A DNA stretch of 64,000 nt from an uncultured Clostridium sp. (GTDB lineage: Bacteria; Bacillota; Clostridia; TANB77; CAG-508): NCBI GenBank assembly GCA_946404215.1, contig CAMJCT010000002.1:62001-126000 (forward strand). Direction: 5' to 3'. Both the position numbers and the translations under genes were made by a program. Below are positions 17,398 to 26,930 of the stretch, in pieces. The notes below the pieces were generated by a model. It was not told where the DNA came from, did no database searches, and saw only the letters and a program-made list of their open reading frames with translations. Position 1 is the stretch's first letter. Each line of letters opens with the position of its first letter.

Positions 17398-18633
17398 CTA
17401 ATCTACGGTAATTATTTTATTAGTATAATCTAAATTGCTCCAAGAATCGTACTCATATCCAATAGTATATACATTAGTTGCCCAAATATCTTTATTTAGC
17501 ATAGTTTGTAGGTTTTTATTTAAATTACAATCTGCAAACTTTTTAACAGAGGTAACAATTTGAAGTTTAGGATTAGCTTTAGCAGCTTCAGATATTAAAA
17601 ATTTTCCTTTCTTGTTAAAACCTAAAACACGTAAATAAGGCTGAGCCTTTTTAGATAAAGCAATATCTTTTTTTGTAATTCCAAGTAAGCTATATAATAA
17701 GATTCTTTGAATTCTAGTAGAAGTATAGCGTTTTGACTTTATAATATTTAAAAATTCTACCAAGCTATTGCAAGAGTTTGCAGCATTTTTAATTGCAAAT
17801 TCTAAGCCTTCAGACACATCTTGCAATTGGGCAATTTCAGATACATTCATTTTTCTTAAATTATATATTATTTGTTTTTCAAAAGCAGATAAGTCTGTAA
17901 CAAAATGACCAGTTTTAATATTTTGAATTAGATTTGTATAAGTGTTTTCTGGAACAACTTTTCTTAAAATATCAAATCCATTATTTTTAATTATATTTCT
18001 AATAGCAGTACTACTTGCGATATTTCCTGAATATCCAATATCATTATAACCAACTTCAAACCTAGGTATAGAAATAGGCATAATATTACTATTACATTTT
18101 TTTAGAGCCTTTAAATATTCTATACCTAATATATTATTAGGAGAAGAAAGGACATTTATGTATTTTCTAATATCATTTAAATACATAATTAATGCATTTT
18201 CACGAGCTTTAGGGTATGATAGGCCTTTGCTTAATTCATGAGATAACAAGTTTTTAAATTCTTTTGGCTCATTATATAAAACTTCTGCAATTTTATCTAA
18301 AACTTTTATATTATCAATTTCTGTTCCAAAAGAAATATAATCTACAACTTTTAAAGAATCTAAAATTTTTATGCTACCTTCGGCAAAGTTCTCTGCACTA
18401 GATATAGAATATAAGACAGGGAGTTCTATAACTAAATCTACTCCATTTTCTAGAGCACATTTGGCCTTACTCCATTTATCTATTAATGAAGTGCTTCCAC
18501 GCTGAGTAAAGTTACCACTCATAATGGCAACAGAATATGTAGCACCAGTTAATTTTTTAGATTGTTCCAGATGATATAAATGACCATTATGAAAAGGATT
18601 ATATTCAGCGACAATACCTAAAACTTTACTCAT
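17398..18633 (-). CDS. tmcAL: tRNA(Met) cytidine acetate ligase
   Basis: 411 residues, YlbM/TmcAL family. The nucleotidylyltransferase-type motif reads GIVAEYNPFHNGHLYHL, followed by MSGNFTQRG and the family strings IDKWSKAKCALENGVDLVIELP (read across) and YSISSAENFAEG. It makes N4-acetylcytidine at the wobble base of elongator tRNA-Met from acetate and ATP, securing AUA versus AUG decoding in AUA-rich genomes such as this one. RBS GAAAGGAATGG before the ATG. Opposite in orientation to its neighbours. Confidence 0.93.
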   Translation of the reverse strand: MSKVLGIVAEYNPFHNGHLYHLEQSKKLTGATYSVAIMSGNFTQRGSTSLIDKWSKAKCALENGVDLVIELPVLYSISSAENFAEGSIKILDSLKVVDYISFGTEIDNIKVLDKIAEVLYNEPKEFKNLLSHELSKGLSYPKARENALIMYLNDIRKYINVLSSPNNILGIEYLKALKKCNSNIMPISIPRFEVGYNDIGYSGNIASSTAIRNIIKNNGFDILRKVVPENTYTNLIQNIKTGHFVTDLSAFEKQIIYNLRKMNVSEIAQLQDVSEGLEFAIKNAANSCNSLVEFLNIIKSKRYTSTRIQRILLYSLLGITKKDIALSKKAQPYLRVLGFNKKGKFLISEAAKANPKLQIVTSVKKFADCNLNKNLQTMLNKDIWATNVYTIGYEYDSWSNLDYTNKIITVD

Positions 18634-18694
18634 AAAAATTCCATTCCTTTCTTGAGATATTAAAAGATTATATTAGAAAGAGAAAAATCCATTC

Positions 18695-18722
18695 TTGTAT
18701 CTTTTTATAATTATGTTATAAT
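18695..18722 (+). promoter_or_regulatory. Promoter of rnhA
   Basis: TTGTAT (18695-18700), 16-nt spacer, TATAAT (18717-18722). Confidence 0.6.
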
Positions 18723-18766
18723 AATATCATAAAATATGTAAAAAAACAAATGAAAGGGAAGGTTTT

Positions 18767-19201
18767 ATGGAAAAAGTAATTATTTATACAGATGGAGCAT
18801 GTTCGGGAAATCCTGGCCCAGGTGGTTGGGGAGTTGTTTTAATGTATAAAGAAAACAAAAAAGAAATATCAGGAGGAAAGCAGGAAACAACAAATAATGT
18901 TATGGAACTAACTGCAGTAATAGAAGGTTTAAAACTTTTAAAATATCCTTGTGAAGTAGATTTATATAGTGATAGTGCATATGTTGTAAATGCATTTAAA
19001 CAAGGCTGGATATATAATTGGATGAAGAATAATTGGCAAACGTCTGGAAAAGAGCCTGTAAAAAACCAGGAATTATGGAAAGAGTTGTATGCTTTAACCA
19101 AAACTCATAAAGTTAATTTTATAAAAGTAAAAGGCCATAGCGACAATGAATACAACAATAGATGTGATGAGCTTGCAAGAAACGCAATTAACAACAAGTG
19201 A
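18767..19201 (+). CDS. rnhA: Ribonuclease HI
   Basis: 144 residues, compact RNase H1. The DEDD catalytic set is visible: D9 ([15 protein letters not shown]), E47 (NNVMELTA), D69 (LYSDSAYV) and D134 (NRCDELA), with H124 in the flexible loop KGHSDNEYN. The basic protrusion ([14 protein letters not shown]) is present. It degrades RNA in RNA-DNA hybrids. RBS AAAGGGAAGG. Confidence 0.96.
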   Translation: MEKVIIYTDGACSGNPGPGGWGVVLMYKENKKEISGGKQETTNNVMELTAVIEGLKLLKYPCEVDLYSDSAYVVNAFKQGWIYNWMKNNWQTSGKEPVKNQELWKELYALTKTHKVNFIKVKGHSDNEYNNRCDELARNAINNK

Positions 19202-19234
19202 AATATTACAATTATATTACATAATTGAAAAACA

Positions 19235-19263
19235 TTGAAAAAGTTTCTTAATTAAATTATAAT
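19235..19263 (+). promoter_or_regulatory. Promoter upstream of the HD-like gene and endoQ
   Basis: TTGAAA (19235-19240), 17-nt spacer, TATAAT (19258-19263). Confidence 0.6.
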
Positions 19264-19305
19264 AAAAATGTATGAATATTTTTATTAAGATAGGAGAAAG
19301 TACAA

Positions 19306-20112
19306 ATGAATGATTTAGCAGAATACATACTAAATGAAGAAGATTTGGCAGCAAAAATGGAAATTGTATATTATTTATCAAAAAAAACAAGAATTTTCTT
19401 TGATAAATCAGTAGTTTTTAAAACAGAAATAATGAGGTTATTTTTAAATTATTCTAAAATTGATGTAGACCATAATTTTGTTTTAACAGCAAATTTATTA
19501 TGCAATTGTAAAAAAATAGATAATGCCCAAAATATAGAAAGAGTTCATACATATGCAAAAGAAGGAGCAGAGTATCTAAGAAGTATAGGATTTGGAAAAA
19601 AATTCTGTAAGGTATGTGAAGAAGTTAACAGATATAGCAATAGCAATCCAAGAGAAAAAGAAAGCGACATATTAGAATTGGTAGACCAATTTGGAGGAAT
19701 GCTTTTAGACAGGCCAGAGAGAATAGGATTCAAACCGGACGAAGCATTGGTATTACTAGAGCATAGAAATTTAAAAGACCAATATAATAGATATTTGGGT
19801 ACATTTATAGAGTTTATAAACTTCTTAGAACAAATAGAAATGAATGACATGGTTAGTATGACGGCGTTAAGAAGATTAGTAAAAATAAATAAAGAAACAG
19901 AAAAATTATCAAGATTTATGGAAAAAATTATATATCATTATGAACCACAAATAGATGAATTGATAAATTGGAAAAATAGTAAAGTAGCAAATGATATTTT
20001 AGAAAAAGTTGAAGAAAATAATAGACCATTATTTAGTAGAGAAACTACAAGAAAGATTATGACACATCTAAATAATAAACAAGAGCTAACAATAGCAAAC
20101 AAGGAGAATTAA
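19306..20112 (+). CDS. Degenerate HD-GYP-like protein of unknown function
   Basis: 268 residues, mostly helical. The stretch TYAKEGAEYLRSIGF and, 60 residues on, DILELVDQFGGMLLDRPERIG with KPDEALVLL follow the layout of an HD-GYP domain (D-xx-DAL-T-DRPYR, then ...EEAL). The metal-binding His-Asp pairs are not clearly conserved; DHNF at about 45 is the only HD-like remnant. It is probably a non-catalytic regulator or ligand sensor. It ends one base before the start of endoQ, so the two are very likely translationally coupled. RBS TAGGAGAAAG. Confidence 0.5.
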   Translation: MNDLAEYILNEEDLAAKMEIVYYLSKKTRIFFDKSVVFKTEIMRLFLNYSKIDVDHNFVLTANLLCNCKKIDNAQNIERVHTYAKEGAEYLRSIGFGKKFCKVCEEVNRYSNSNPREKESDILELVDQFGGMLLDRPERIGFKPDEALVLLEHRNLKDQYNRYLGTFIEFINFLEQIEMNDMVSMTALRRLVKINKETEKLSRFMEKIIYHYEPQIDELINWKNSKVANDILEKVEENNRPLFSRETTRKIMTHLNNKQELTIANKEN

Positions 20113-20113
20113 A

Positions 20114-21301
20114 ATGTACGAAGTTTTTGCGGATTTACATGTACACATAGGAAGAAGTGAAAAAGGAAAACCAATAAAAATTACAGCGGCTAAATCATTA
20201 AATTTTGCCAATATTGCAAAAGAGTGTGCAGACAGGAAAGGTATAAATGTAGTAGGAATAATAGATTGTGCATCACCATATGTAATAGAAGATATAGAAA
20301 ATTTCTTAAAAACTGGTGATGCATATGAGTTAAAAGATGGTGGAATTATATACAAAGATAGAGTTTGTATCTTACTTGGAAGTGAGGTAGAAACATCTGA
20401 AAAAGGAAGAAATGGAAAATGTGGAAGTGCTCACAATATATGTTTCTTTCCTTATTTAAAAGATATTAAAGCTTTTTCAAATGAAATGAGTCATCATATA
20501 AAAAATATTACATTAAGCACTCAAAGGTCAGATTTATCTGGATATGAATTGATAGATATTGTAGAAAAATATAATGGTATATTAATTCCTGCCCATGTTT
20601 TTACGCCATTTAAAAGCTATTATGGTAATTGTACAGATAGAATTGAAAATGTATTTAAAGAAAAGTTTGAGAAGATATTTGCTATAGAACTAGGATTAAG
20701 TTCAGATACTTTTTTAGCAGATACAATTTCTGAATTAGAAACAAAAACATTTTTAACTAATTCAGATGCACATTCTTTACCGAAAATAGCCAGAGAGTAT
20801 AATAAAATGTTAGTAGAAGATATATCTTTTAAAGAGATAGTAAAGGCATTAAAAAAAGAAGATGGCAGAAAAATAATAGCTAACTATGGGTTAGATCCTA
20901 AACTTGGAAAATATCATAGAACATATTGCGATGATTGTGAAAAGTCTATAGAAACAAGAGAGCCAGTTGAAACATGCCCAATATGTGGCGGAAAAAACGT
21001 TACATTTGGAGTTTTTGATAGAATAGAATTGATAAAAGACAAAGAAAAAACTAAAAGTCCAGAAGATAGACCACCATATATATATCAGGTTCCATTAGGA
21101 TTTATACCAGGAGTTGGAAATAAAACCATAGATAAATTATTAAATACATTTGAAACAGAAATGAATATTTTACATAAATTATCAAAAGATGATATAGAAT
21201 CATTAGTAGGAGAAAAAGTAGCAAGTAGTATTGAAAAGGCACGAAGCGGAAATTGTAAAGTTCAGTCTGGAGGCGGTGGAAATTACGGAAAAATATGCTG
21301 A
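20114..21301 (+). CDS. Endonuclease Q-like DNA repair nuclease (PHP domain)
   Basis: 395 residues. The PHP-fold N-terminal half has metal ligands in DLHVHIGRS, the GSEVET region, IPAHVF and TNSDAHS. A four-cysteine zinc module (CDDCEKS..., CPICGG) sits at about 274-298. The C-terminal part has a helix-hairpin-helix-like GFIPGVGNKT. This domain order is that of EndoQ, which nicks 5' of deaminated bases (uracil, hypoxanthine) and abasic sites. ATG preceded by AAGGAG inside the previous gene's end. The C-terminus finishes with a Gly-rich tail next to a REP palindrome. Confidence 0.82.
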   Translation: MYEVFADLHVHIGRSEKGKPIKITAAKSLNFANIAKECADRKGINVVGIIDCASPYVIEDIENFLKTGDAYELKDGGIIYKDRVCILLGSEVETSEKGRNGKCGSAHNICFFPYLKDIKAFSNEMSHHIKNITLSTQRSDLSGYELIDIVEKYNGILIPAHVFTPFKSYYGNCTDRIENVFKEKFEKIFAIELGLSSDTFLADTISELETKTFLTNSDAHSLPKIAREYNKMLVEDISFKEIVKALKKEDGRKIIANYGLDPKLGKYHRTYCDDCEKSIETREPVETCPICGGKNVTFGVFDRIELIKDKEKTKSPEDRPPYIYQVPLGFIPGVGNKTIDKLLNTFETEMNILHKLSKDDIESLVGEKVASSIEKARSGNCKVQSGGGGNYGKIC

Positions 21302-21308
21302 TTTGCCG

Positions 21309-21365
21309 CGTCTGCCACGGGGACGGTCCTTTTCTCTGCCACGGGGACGGTCCCCGTGGCAGACG
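21309..21365. repeat. REP-like palindrome, family A, with a tandem half
   Basis: Two direct copies of CTGCCACGGGGACGG (one per arm start), followed by the complementary arm CCGTCCCCGTGGCAGACG. Located between endoQ and spoIIM. Confidence 0.85.
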
Positions 21366-21436
21366 TTTTAAATTTAAAGTTCTAAAATTCTCTTTATCGA
21401 ATACAAATTATGTATAAACGAGAAGGAGATTTTTTT

Positions 21437-22075
21437 ATGAAGAAAAACAAACGAATAAGACTGTTGAAAACACTAGAAGAGCACATAATAAACAACAAAA
21501 AGGAATATATAATTATTTCTTTAATGTTTGTTATAGGAATATTTTTCGGTGTATTTTTTGTAAATAATATGCAAGAAACAAAAACTGCAGAAGTAAGCAA
21601 GTTTTTTAATGATTATATAAATAAACTAAAAGAATTAGAGGGTCTAAATACATTAAATTTATTAAGGGAAAGCTTAATAGAAAACTTTTTATTGGCTCTT
21701 GCAATATGGTTTTTTGGAACTACTGTTATAGGACTTCCTGTTGTTTTTGGAATAACACTATACAGAGGTTTTTGTATTGGATATACAATTGCAGTATGTA
21801 TTCTTTCTTTAAGTATGCCAAAAGGTTTAATATTTATTTTTTCTTCACTCCTTTTGCAAAATACATTATTTATACCAGCAATTTTAGGATTGTCTGTTAG
21901 TGGCTTTAAATTGTATAAATCTATTGTTAAAAATAAAGATAAGGAAAATATAAAAATTGAAATATTACGACATACAATTTTTTCGCTTATTATGTTAGCA
22001 ATATTGGTTTTATCATCAATTATAGAAGTATTTTTATCAACCAATATTTTAAAATTAATTATTAAATATTTTTAA
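21437..22075 (+). CDS. spoIIM: Stage II sporulation protein M
   Basis: About 212 residues from the ATG at 21437 (AGAAGGAGATTTTTTT precedes it; the earlier in-frame ATG has no site). Polytopic protein with the SpoIIM/DUF95 pattern: TM1 YIIISLMFVIGIFFGVFFV, then NFLLALAIWFFG, LYRGFCIGYT and a C-terminal helix. In sporulation it joins SpoIID/SpoIIP in the engulfment machine. It is followed by xerD, as in other clostridia. It suggests that the organism forms or once formed spores. Confidence 0.88.
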   Translation: MKKNKRIRLLKTLEEHIINNKKEYIIISLMFVIGIFFGVFFVNNMQETKTAEVSKFFNDYINKLKELEGLNTLNLLRESLIENFLLALAIWFFGTTVIGLPVVFGITLYRGFCIGYTIAVCILSLSMPKGLIFIFSSLLLQNTLFIPAILGLSVSGFKLYKSIVKNKDKENIKIEILRHTIFSLIMLAILVLSSIIEVFLSTNILKLIIKYF

Positions 22076-22169
22076 AAAAATTATAAAATGTATTTACATT
22101 TTATGAATTGTTTGATATAACATATATGGTTTATGTAAATATAGTATAAAAGAATTGAGGTAGAAATAT

Positions 22170-23051
22170 ATGGAGAGACAGTTAAAATATTTTTTTGATT
22201 TTTTGGAAAATGACAAAAAGTTATCAGAAAATACATTGCAATCTTATAAAAGAGATTTGAAACAATTTAAAAGATATATAGAGGCATGTGAAGTACATTA
22301 CAATAGAGTAAAAGAAGAAGATATTAAAGATTATATAAGAGAATTAGAAGAAGATGGAAAAAAAGCATCAAGTATTTCTAGATGTATTGCATCTATTCGT
22401 TCTTTCTACCAGTTTGTTTTAAAAAGAAATAAAATAAAAGTAGATCCAACAGCTAATATTCAATCACCTAAAATAGAAAAAAGGGTTCCAAGTGTATTAA
22501 CTTCACAAGAAGTAGAGTTGTTGTTAGATCAACCTAAAGACGTAGATTTAAAAGGCATTAGAGATAAGGCAATGCTTGAATTTGCATATGCAACAGGAAT
22601 GAGAGTAACAGAAATAATTTCTTTAAATATAGATGATGTTAATTTAGAAGAGGGTTATGTAGTTTGCAATAAGGCGAATAAGCAAAGAAATATACCATTG
22701 GGAACAATGTCTCTAAAAGCTTTAACAGAATATGTTGAGGATGCAAGGGATATATTAATTAAAAGTGAAGATGAAAAAGCATTATTTGTTAATATAAATG
22801 GTACAAGACTAACAAGACAAGGATTTTGGAAAATAATAAAATACTATAAGGAACAAGCTCATATTACAAAAGAAATAACACCACATGTATTAAGACACTC
22901 TTTTGCAACACATCTTTTACAAAATGGGGCAGACTTAAAAGCAATTCAAACAATGCTTGGACATTCGGATATTTCTTCAACTCAAGTATATATGCAATTT
23001 CAAGATGAAGGAATAAAAAATGTTTATAGAAAAGCTCATCCAAGAGCATAA
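22170..23051 (+). CDS. xerD: Site-specific tyrosine recombinase XerD
   Basis: 293 residues: N-terminal SAM-like core-binding domain (1-90) and the catalytic domain with the full set R145 (ATGMRVTEI), K171, H239 and R242 (HVLRHSFATHLLQNGA), H265 (LGHSDISS) and Y274. Length and sequence fit chromosomal XerD, which with XerC resolves chromosome dimers at dif, rather than a phage integrase. RBS TTGAGGTAG. Confidence 0.92.
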   Translation: MERQLKYFFDFLENDKKLSENTLQSYKRDLKQFKRYIEACEVHYNRVKEEDIKDYIRELEEDGKKASSISRCIASIRSFYQFVLKRNKIKVDPTANIQSPKIEKRVPSVLTSQEVELLLDQPKDVDLKGIRDKAMLEFAYATGMRVTEIISLNIDDVNLEEGYVVCNKANKQRNIPLGTMSLKALTEYVEDARDILIKSEDEKALFVNINGTRLTRQGFWKIIKYYKEQAHITKEITPHVLRHSFATHLLQNGADLKAIQTMLGHSDISSTQVYMQFQDEGIKNVYRKAHPRA

Positions 23052-23122
23052 TTAATAATAAAATAATATTAAAATAGTATTTAATGATGGCAGTTTCCTC
23101 TCTATATAAAACTGTCTAATAC

Positions 23123-23159
23123 AAAAAGGAGTAGAACCAGTTTTTCTACTTCTTTTTTA
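23123..23159 (+). terminator. Terminator after xerD
   Basis: AAAAAGGAGTAGAA-CCAGTTT-TTCTACTTCTTTTTT: 9-bp core with one G-U pair, then an A5/U6 extension. Confidence 0.8.
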
Positions 23160-23181
23160 TATAATAGGTCTATTTTTTTAC

Positions 23182-23210
23182 TAGACATATGAATAAAAAA
23201 AAGATATAAT
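23182..23210 (+). promoter_or_regulatory. Promoter of the Alg14/Alg13-like pair
   Basis: TAGACA (23182-23187), 17-nt spacer, TATAAT (23205-23210). Confidence 0.65.
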
Positions 23211-23269
23211 AATATGAGAAAAAAGAAAGGAAAGCATGCAAATTACTAAAGTTTGCTTGTGGTATTAAA

Positions 23270-23743
23270 ATGAAGAAAAAAGTATTATTTATTTCAAGTA
23301 CAGGAGGACACTTAGATGAGCTATTACAACTTAAGCCGTTATTTGAAAAGTATGATTATTATATAATAACAGAAAAAGATAAAGTTAATGAAATGTTAAA
23401 AGAAGAATATAAAGAAAAAATAAGTTTTTTACCATATGGAACTAGAGCAAAGTTTTTTTCATATATTTTTAAATACATTTATTTATGCTTCAAAACTATA
23501 TATTTATATTTTAAGATAAAACCTAAAGTTATAGTAACTACAGGAACGCACACGGCAGGTCCAATGTGCTATTTAGGAAAATTGTTTGGAAGTAAGATAA
23601 TTTATATAGAAACATTTGCAAATACAAATACAAAAACAGCAACAGGAAAATTGATATATCCTATTGCAGACTTATTTATTGTGCAATGGGAGGAAATGTT
23701 AAAGATATATCCTAAAGCTGTATATGGAGGTTCGATTTATTAA
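23270..23743 (+). CDS. Alg14/PssD-like glycosyltransferase subunit
   Basis: 157 residues: MKKKVLFISSTGGHLDELLQL is the Alg14/PssD/Cps14F N-terminus, with TGTHTAGP and KIIYIETFANTNTKTATGK further on. This subunit carries the acceptor-binding half and membrane anchor (hydrophobic segment about 60-85) and recruits the catalytic Alg13-like subunit encoded immediately downstream. The pair transfers a hexose or HexNAc from a UDP-sugar to a lipid-linked acceptor. The ribosome site is poor. The pair stands alone, without a polysaccharide cluster. Confidence 0.85.
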   Translation: MKKKVLFISSTGGHLDELLQLKPLFEKYDYYIITEKDKVNEMLKEEYKEKISFLPYGTRAKFFSYIFKYIYLCFKTIYLYFKIKPKVIVTTGTHTAGPMCYLGKLFGSKIIYIETFANTNTKTATGKLIYPIADLFIVQWEEMLKIYPKAVYGGSIY

Positions 23744-24225
23744 TGATTTTAGTATTATTGGGAACTCAAAACAATAGCTTTCATAGGCTATTAGAAGAAA
23801 TAGATAGATTAAAAAATAATAATATTATACATGATAAAATAATTGTACAAGCAGGACATACAAAATATAAATCTACTGGAATGGAGATAATAGATTTAAT
23901 ACCTAAGGAAAAATTAGAAAAATATGTAGATGAGGCAGATATTATAATTACCCATGGAGGAGTAGGTTCAATAATATCAGCAATTAAAAAGAACAAGAAA
24001 GTAATTGCTGTGCCAAGATGTCATAAATATGGTGAGCATGTAAATGACCATCAAAGACAAATTGTGCAAGTATTTAATGAAAAAGGATATATAGTAGGTA
24101 TAGATGGAGTAGAAGAGTTAGAGAATGCTATTAAATCAATTGAGGAATTTACTCCAGCTAAATATCAACAAAATAATGAAAAAATGTTGAAAACAATAAG
24201 TGATTTTATAGATAGCTTATGCTAA
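23743..24225 (+). CDS. Alg13/PssE-like glycosyltransferase catalytic subunit
   Basis: 160 residues of the GT28 C-terminal type: LVLLGTQNNSFHRLL, VQAGHTKY, ADIIITHGGVGSI and VPRCHKYGEHVNDHQ, the UDP-sugar-binding signature. The start overlaps the stop of the previous gene (TAATG), giving translational coupling and equal subunit levels. The acceptor sugar is unknown. Confidence 0.88.
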   Translation: MILVLLGTQNNSFHRLLEEIDRLKNNNIIHDKIIVQAGHTKYKSTGMEIIDLIPKEKLEKYVDEADIIITHGGVGSIISAIKKNKKVIAVPRCHKYGEHVNDHQRQIVQVFNEKGYIVGIDGVEELENAIKSIEEFTPAKYQQNNEKMLKTISDFIDSLC

Positions 24226-24268
24226 AAGCCTACAAACAAAACATATTTAATAAAAAAGGATGAGTTTA

Positions 24269-25300
24269 ATGGAAGAAGAGAGAATAATTAATCCGGAATT
24301 AGAAAATCAGGGAGAAGAAAAACTAGAGAATTCTTTAAGACCTAAAAATTTGGATGAATATATTGGACAAGATAAAGTTAAAGAAAATATGAAAATTTAC
24401 ATAGAAGCGGCAAAAAAAAGGGGAGAACCATTAGACCATGTTTTACTATATGGACCTCCTGGACTTGGAAAAACTACACTGTCTAATATTATAGCTAATG
24501 AAATGGAGTCAAAAATTAAAATAACGTCAGGTCCTGCTATAGAAAAGCCTGGAGATTTAGCAGCGCTTCTTACAAACTTATCAGAATTTGATGTTTTATT
24601 TATTGATGAAATCCACAGATTGAGTAAAAGTGTTGAAGAGATTTTATATCCAGCATTGGAAGATTTTACATTAGATATTATGATAGGAAAGGGTCCAAGT
24701 GCAAGGTCAATAAGATTAGATTTACCTAAATTTACATTAATAGGAGCTACTACAAAAGCAGGATCACTTACAACACCTTTAAGAGACCGTTTTGGAATAG
24801 TGCATAGACTAGAGTTATATTCGGTAGAGAATCTGAAAAAAATAATTCAAAGGTCAAGTAAAATATTAGAAGTAAATATTGAAGATGGAGCATCAGAAGA
24901 AATTGCAAGAAGATCTAGAGGAACACCTAGAATAGCAAATAGATTGCTAAAAAGAGTAAGAGATTATGCACTTGTTTTAGGAGATGGAGATATAACTTTA
25001 AAAATAGCTAAACATGCTTTAAATAAACTAGAAATAGATGAATTGGGGTTAGATGAAATAGATAGAAAACTATTAGAAACAATGATTGTACAATATGGCG
25101 GAAGACCAGTTGGAATAGAAGCTTTGGCTGCAACAGTAGGAGAAGAGTTAGATACAATAGAAGATGTTTATGAACCATATTTAATTCAAATAGGTTTTAT
25201 TGCAAGAACCATAAGAGGAAGAAGGGTATTGCCACCTGCATATAAGCACTTGGGCTATAATTTTAATGGGGATAATGATACAGAACAGCTTTCGTTTTAG
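24269..25300 (+). CDS. ruvB: Holliday junction branch-migration ATPase RuvB
   Basis: About 343 residues from ATG 24269 (AAGGA at the proper distance; an ATG 9 nt earlier overlaps that site). N-terminal [11 protein letters not shown], Walker [10 protein letters not shown], Walker B LFIDEIHR, sensor 1 LIGATTKAG, Arg finger in TPLRDRFG, and winged-helix C-terminus ([12 protein letters not shown]...[10 protein letters not shown]). Hexameric motor of the RuvABC complex. ruvA and ruvC are not adjacent. Confidence 0.96.
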   Translation: MEEERIINPELENQGEEKLENSLRPKNLDEYIGQDKVKENMKIYIEAAKKRGEPLDHVLLYGPPGLGKTTLSNIIANEMESKIKITSGPAIEKPGDLAALLTNLSEFDVLFIDEIHRLSKSVEEILYPALEDFTLDIMIGKGPSARSIRLDLPKFTLIGATTKAGSLTTPLRDRFGIVHRLELYSVENLKKIIQRSSKILEVNIEDGASEEIARRSRGTPRIANRLLKRVRDYALVLGDGDITLKIAKHALNKLEIDELGLDEIDRKLLETMIVQYGGRPVGIEALAATVGEELDTIEDVYEPYLIQIGFIARTIRGRRVLPPAYKHLGYNFNGDNDTEQLSF

Positions 25301-25383
25301 AAAACTGCGGATATTAACAAAGAACTATACGAATAATTTAAGCATCAATAATTATATTTGTAATAAAAAAGGAGTTCTAGAAT

Positions 25384-25962
25384 ATGAAATTATTACTACA
25401 TACATGTTGCGCACCATGTAGCGTATATTGTATAGATACATTAAGAGAAGAAGGGGTAGAACCAACTTTATATTGGTACAATCCCAATATTCACCCATAC
25501 AAAGAATATGAGGCAAGAAGAAATTGTTTAATTGAATATGCTAAATCCATAGATGCGAAGTGTATTGTTGAAGATGAATATGGATTAGATGAGTTTTGTA
25601 AAAATGTTTCAAATAATATAGAAACTAGATGTGTCAAATATTGCTATCCAGTTCGTTTGAGAAAAACTTTTGAATATGCAAAGCAAAATGGGTATGATGC
25701 AGTTTCTACAACGCTTTTATATAGCATTTATCAAAAACATGATTTTATAAAACATTACTGTGAAGAATTATCTAAAGAATATGAAATAGAGTTTTTATAT
25801 AGAGATTTTAGATATGGTTTTTGGAAAGGACATGACAAGGCAAAAGAGTTAGAACTTTATATGCAAAAATATTGTGGATGTGTTTTTTCAGAGGAAGATA
25901 GATATTATTACCACAAAAAGGATAGTTTAAATTTGCCTGAAGGATTTGAGTGGAAGAGATAA
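25384..25962 (+). CDS. queH: Epoxyqueuosine reductase QueH
   Basis: 192 residues, formerly DUF208: the N-terminal HTCCAPCS cluster-binding motif, WYNPNIHPYKEYEAR, TRCVKYCYPVRL, STTLLYSIYQKHD and a C-terminal KYCGCVFSEEDRYY. QueH performs the last step of queuosine synthesis in tRNA, replacing the B12-dependent QueG. It fits with folE (GTP cyclohydrolase I) at 42319, which feeds the same pathway. RBS AAAGGAG. Confidence 0.93.
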   Translation: MKLLLHTCCAPCSVYCIDTLREEGVEPTLYWYNPNIHPYKEYEARRNCLIEYAKSIDAKCIVEDEYGLDEFCKNVSNNIETRCVKYCYPVRLRKTFEYAKQNGYDAVSTTLLYSIYQKHDFIKHYCEELSKEYEIEFLYRDFRYGFWKGHDKAKELELYMQKYCGCVFSEEDRYYYHKKDSLNLPEGFEWKR

Positions 25963-25984
25963 TATTTTGTATTATGCTAAGTAA

Positions 25985-26107
25985 GACTTTGATAAATATG
26001 AAAAAACAATAAAAAATTACTTTGTAGATATGGCTGATGAAGAAATTATGGATGGAAATTTACTATTTATAGATATGTATTATTATTCAAAAAATTTAAA
26101 CAATTAA
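25985..26107 (+). pseudogene. Short coding remnant between queH and the AlkD-like gene
   Basis: A 40-codon open stretch (DKYEKTIKNYFVDMADEEIM...) without a start codon or ribosome site, preceded by an in-frame stop. It has acidic, protein-like composition and is probably the end of a lost gene. Family not recognised. Confidence 0.3.
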
Positions 26108-26166
26108 GATAATCACAATATTTGTAATATTGAGTACAAGTAATAGACAGATAGGAGAAAGTATAT

Positions 26167-26892
26167 ATGTTAACACCCCAATTTATTACAGTGAAAACAT
26201 GGAATAAAGATGTTTATAAAGAATTTATAAAATATATATTAAGTTTACAAGATATAAAATATAAAAAATTTCATAATTCACTTGTTTTGAATTCAAAATA
26301 TGAGATGATAGGAATACGAGTACCTATTATGCGTGATGTTGCAAAAAAAATTGCAAAAAGTAATATAGAAGAATTTTTGAAATATGCACAAAATAAATAT
26401 TATGAAGAAGTAATGATTCAAGGATTAGTTATTTCTCATATTAAAGATGAAAAGCTATTCTACAAGTATTTTATAAAATTTATAAATAAGATAGATAATT
26501 GGGCTATATGTGATTCTTTTTGTAGTTCAATTAAAATTGTAAGAAACTATGAAGAAAAGTATTTTAAAGAATCTGTAAAAATGGCTTTAAAAAGAGAAGA
26601 ATTTGTATCAAGAGTTGGACTTGTTATGATTTTAAATCATTTCATTAGTCAAAAGAATTTAGATATTATATTTGATGCTTTAAATAAAATACAGAGTGAC
26701 AAATTTTATATAAATATGGCTGAAGCATGGCTTGTATGTGAGATGTATACTAAATATCCTAAAGAAACAAAAGAATTTTTAAAGAATAATAATTTTAATA
26801 AATTTACTCAAAATAAAGCAATAAGTAAAATTCATGATTCATACAGAGTCAGTAAAGAAGAAAAAGAATTATTGAATGAGTATAGAAAATAA
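26167..26892 (+). CDS. DNA alkylation repair protein, AlkD-like
   Basis: 241 residues of all-alpha HEAT-like repeats. AlkD-family strings include GIRVPIMRDVAKKIAK, YYEEVMIQGLVI, KIDNWAICDSFC (the W-x-x-x-D active-site segment) and NMAEAWLVCEMYTKYP. The family removes N3/N7-alkylated bases without base flipping. RBS TAGGAGAAAG. Stands alone. The specific glycosylase activity is inferred from the family. Confidence 0.82.
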   Translation: MLTPQFITVKTWNKDVYKEFIKYILSLQDIKYKKFHNSLVLNSKYEMIGIRVPIMRDVAKKIAKSNIEEFLKYAQNKYYEEVMIQGLVISHIKDEKLFYKYFIKFINKIDNWAICDSFCSSIKIVRNYEEKYFKESVKMALKREEFVSRVGLVMILNHFISQKNLDIIFDALNKIQSDKFYINMAEAWLVCEMYTKYPKETKEFLKNNNFNKFTQNKAISKIHDSYRVSKEEKELLNEYRK

Positions 26893-26930
26893 AAGTAATA
26901 AATTTCAAGAAAAGGAGAAAGATAGTAATT

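Noticed and set aside
22170..23051. Phage integrase
   Set aside because: Length, position after spoIIM and sequence fit chromosomal XerD; no phage genes are nearby.
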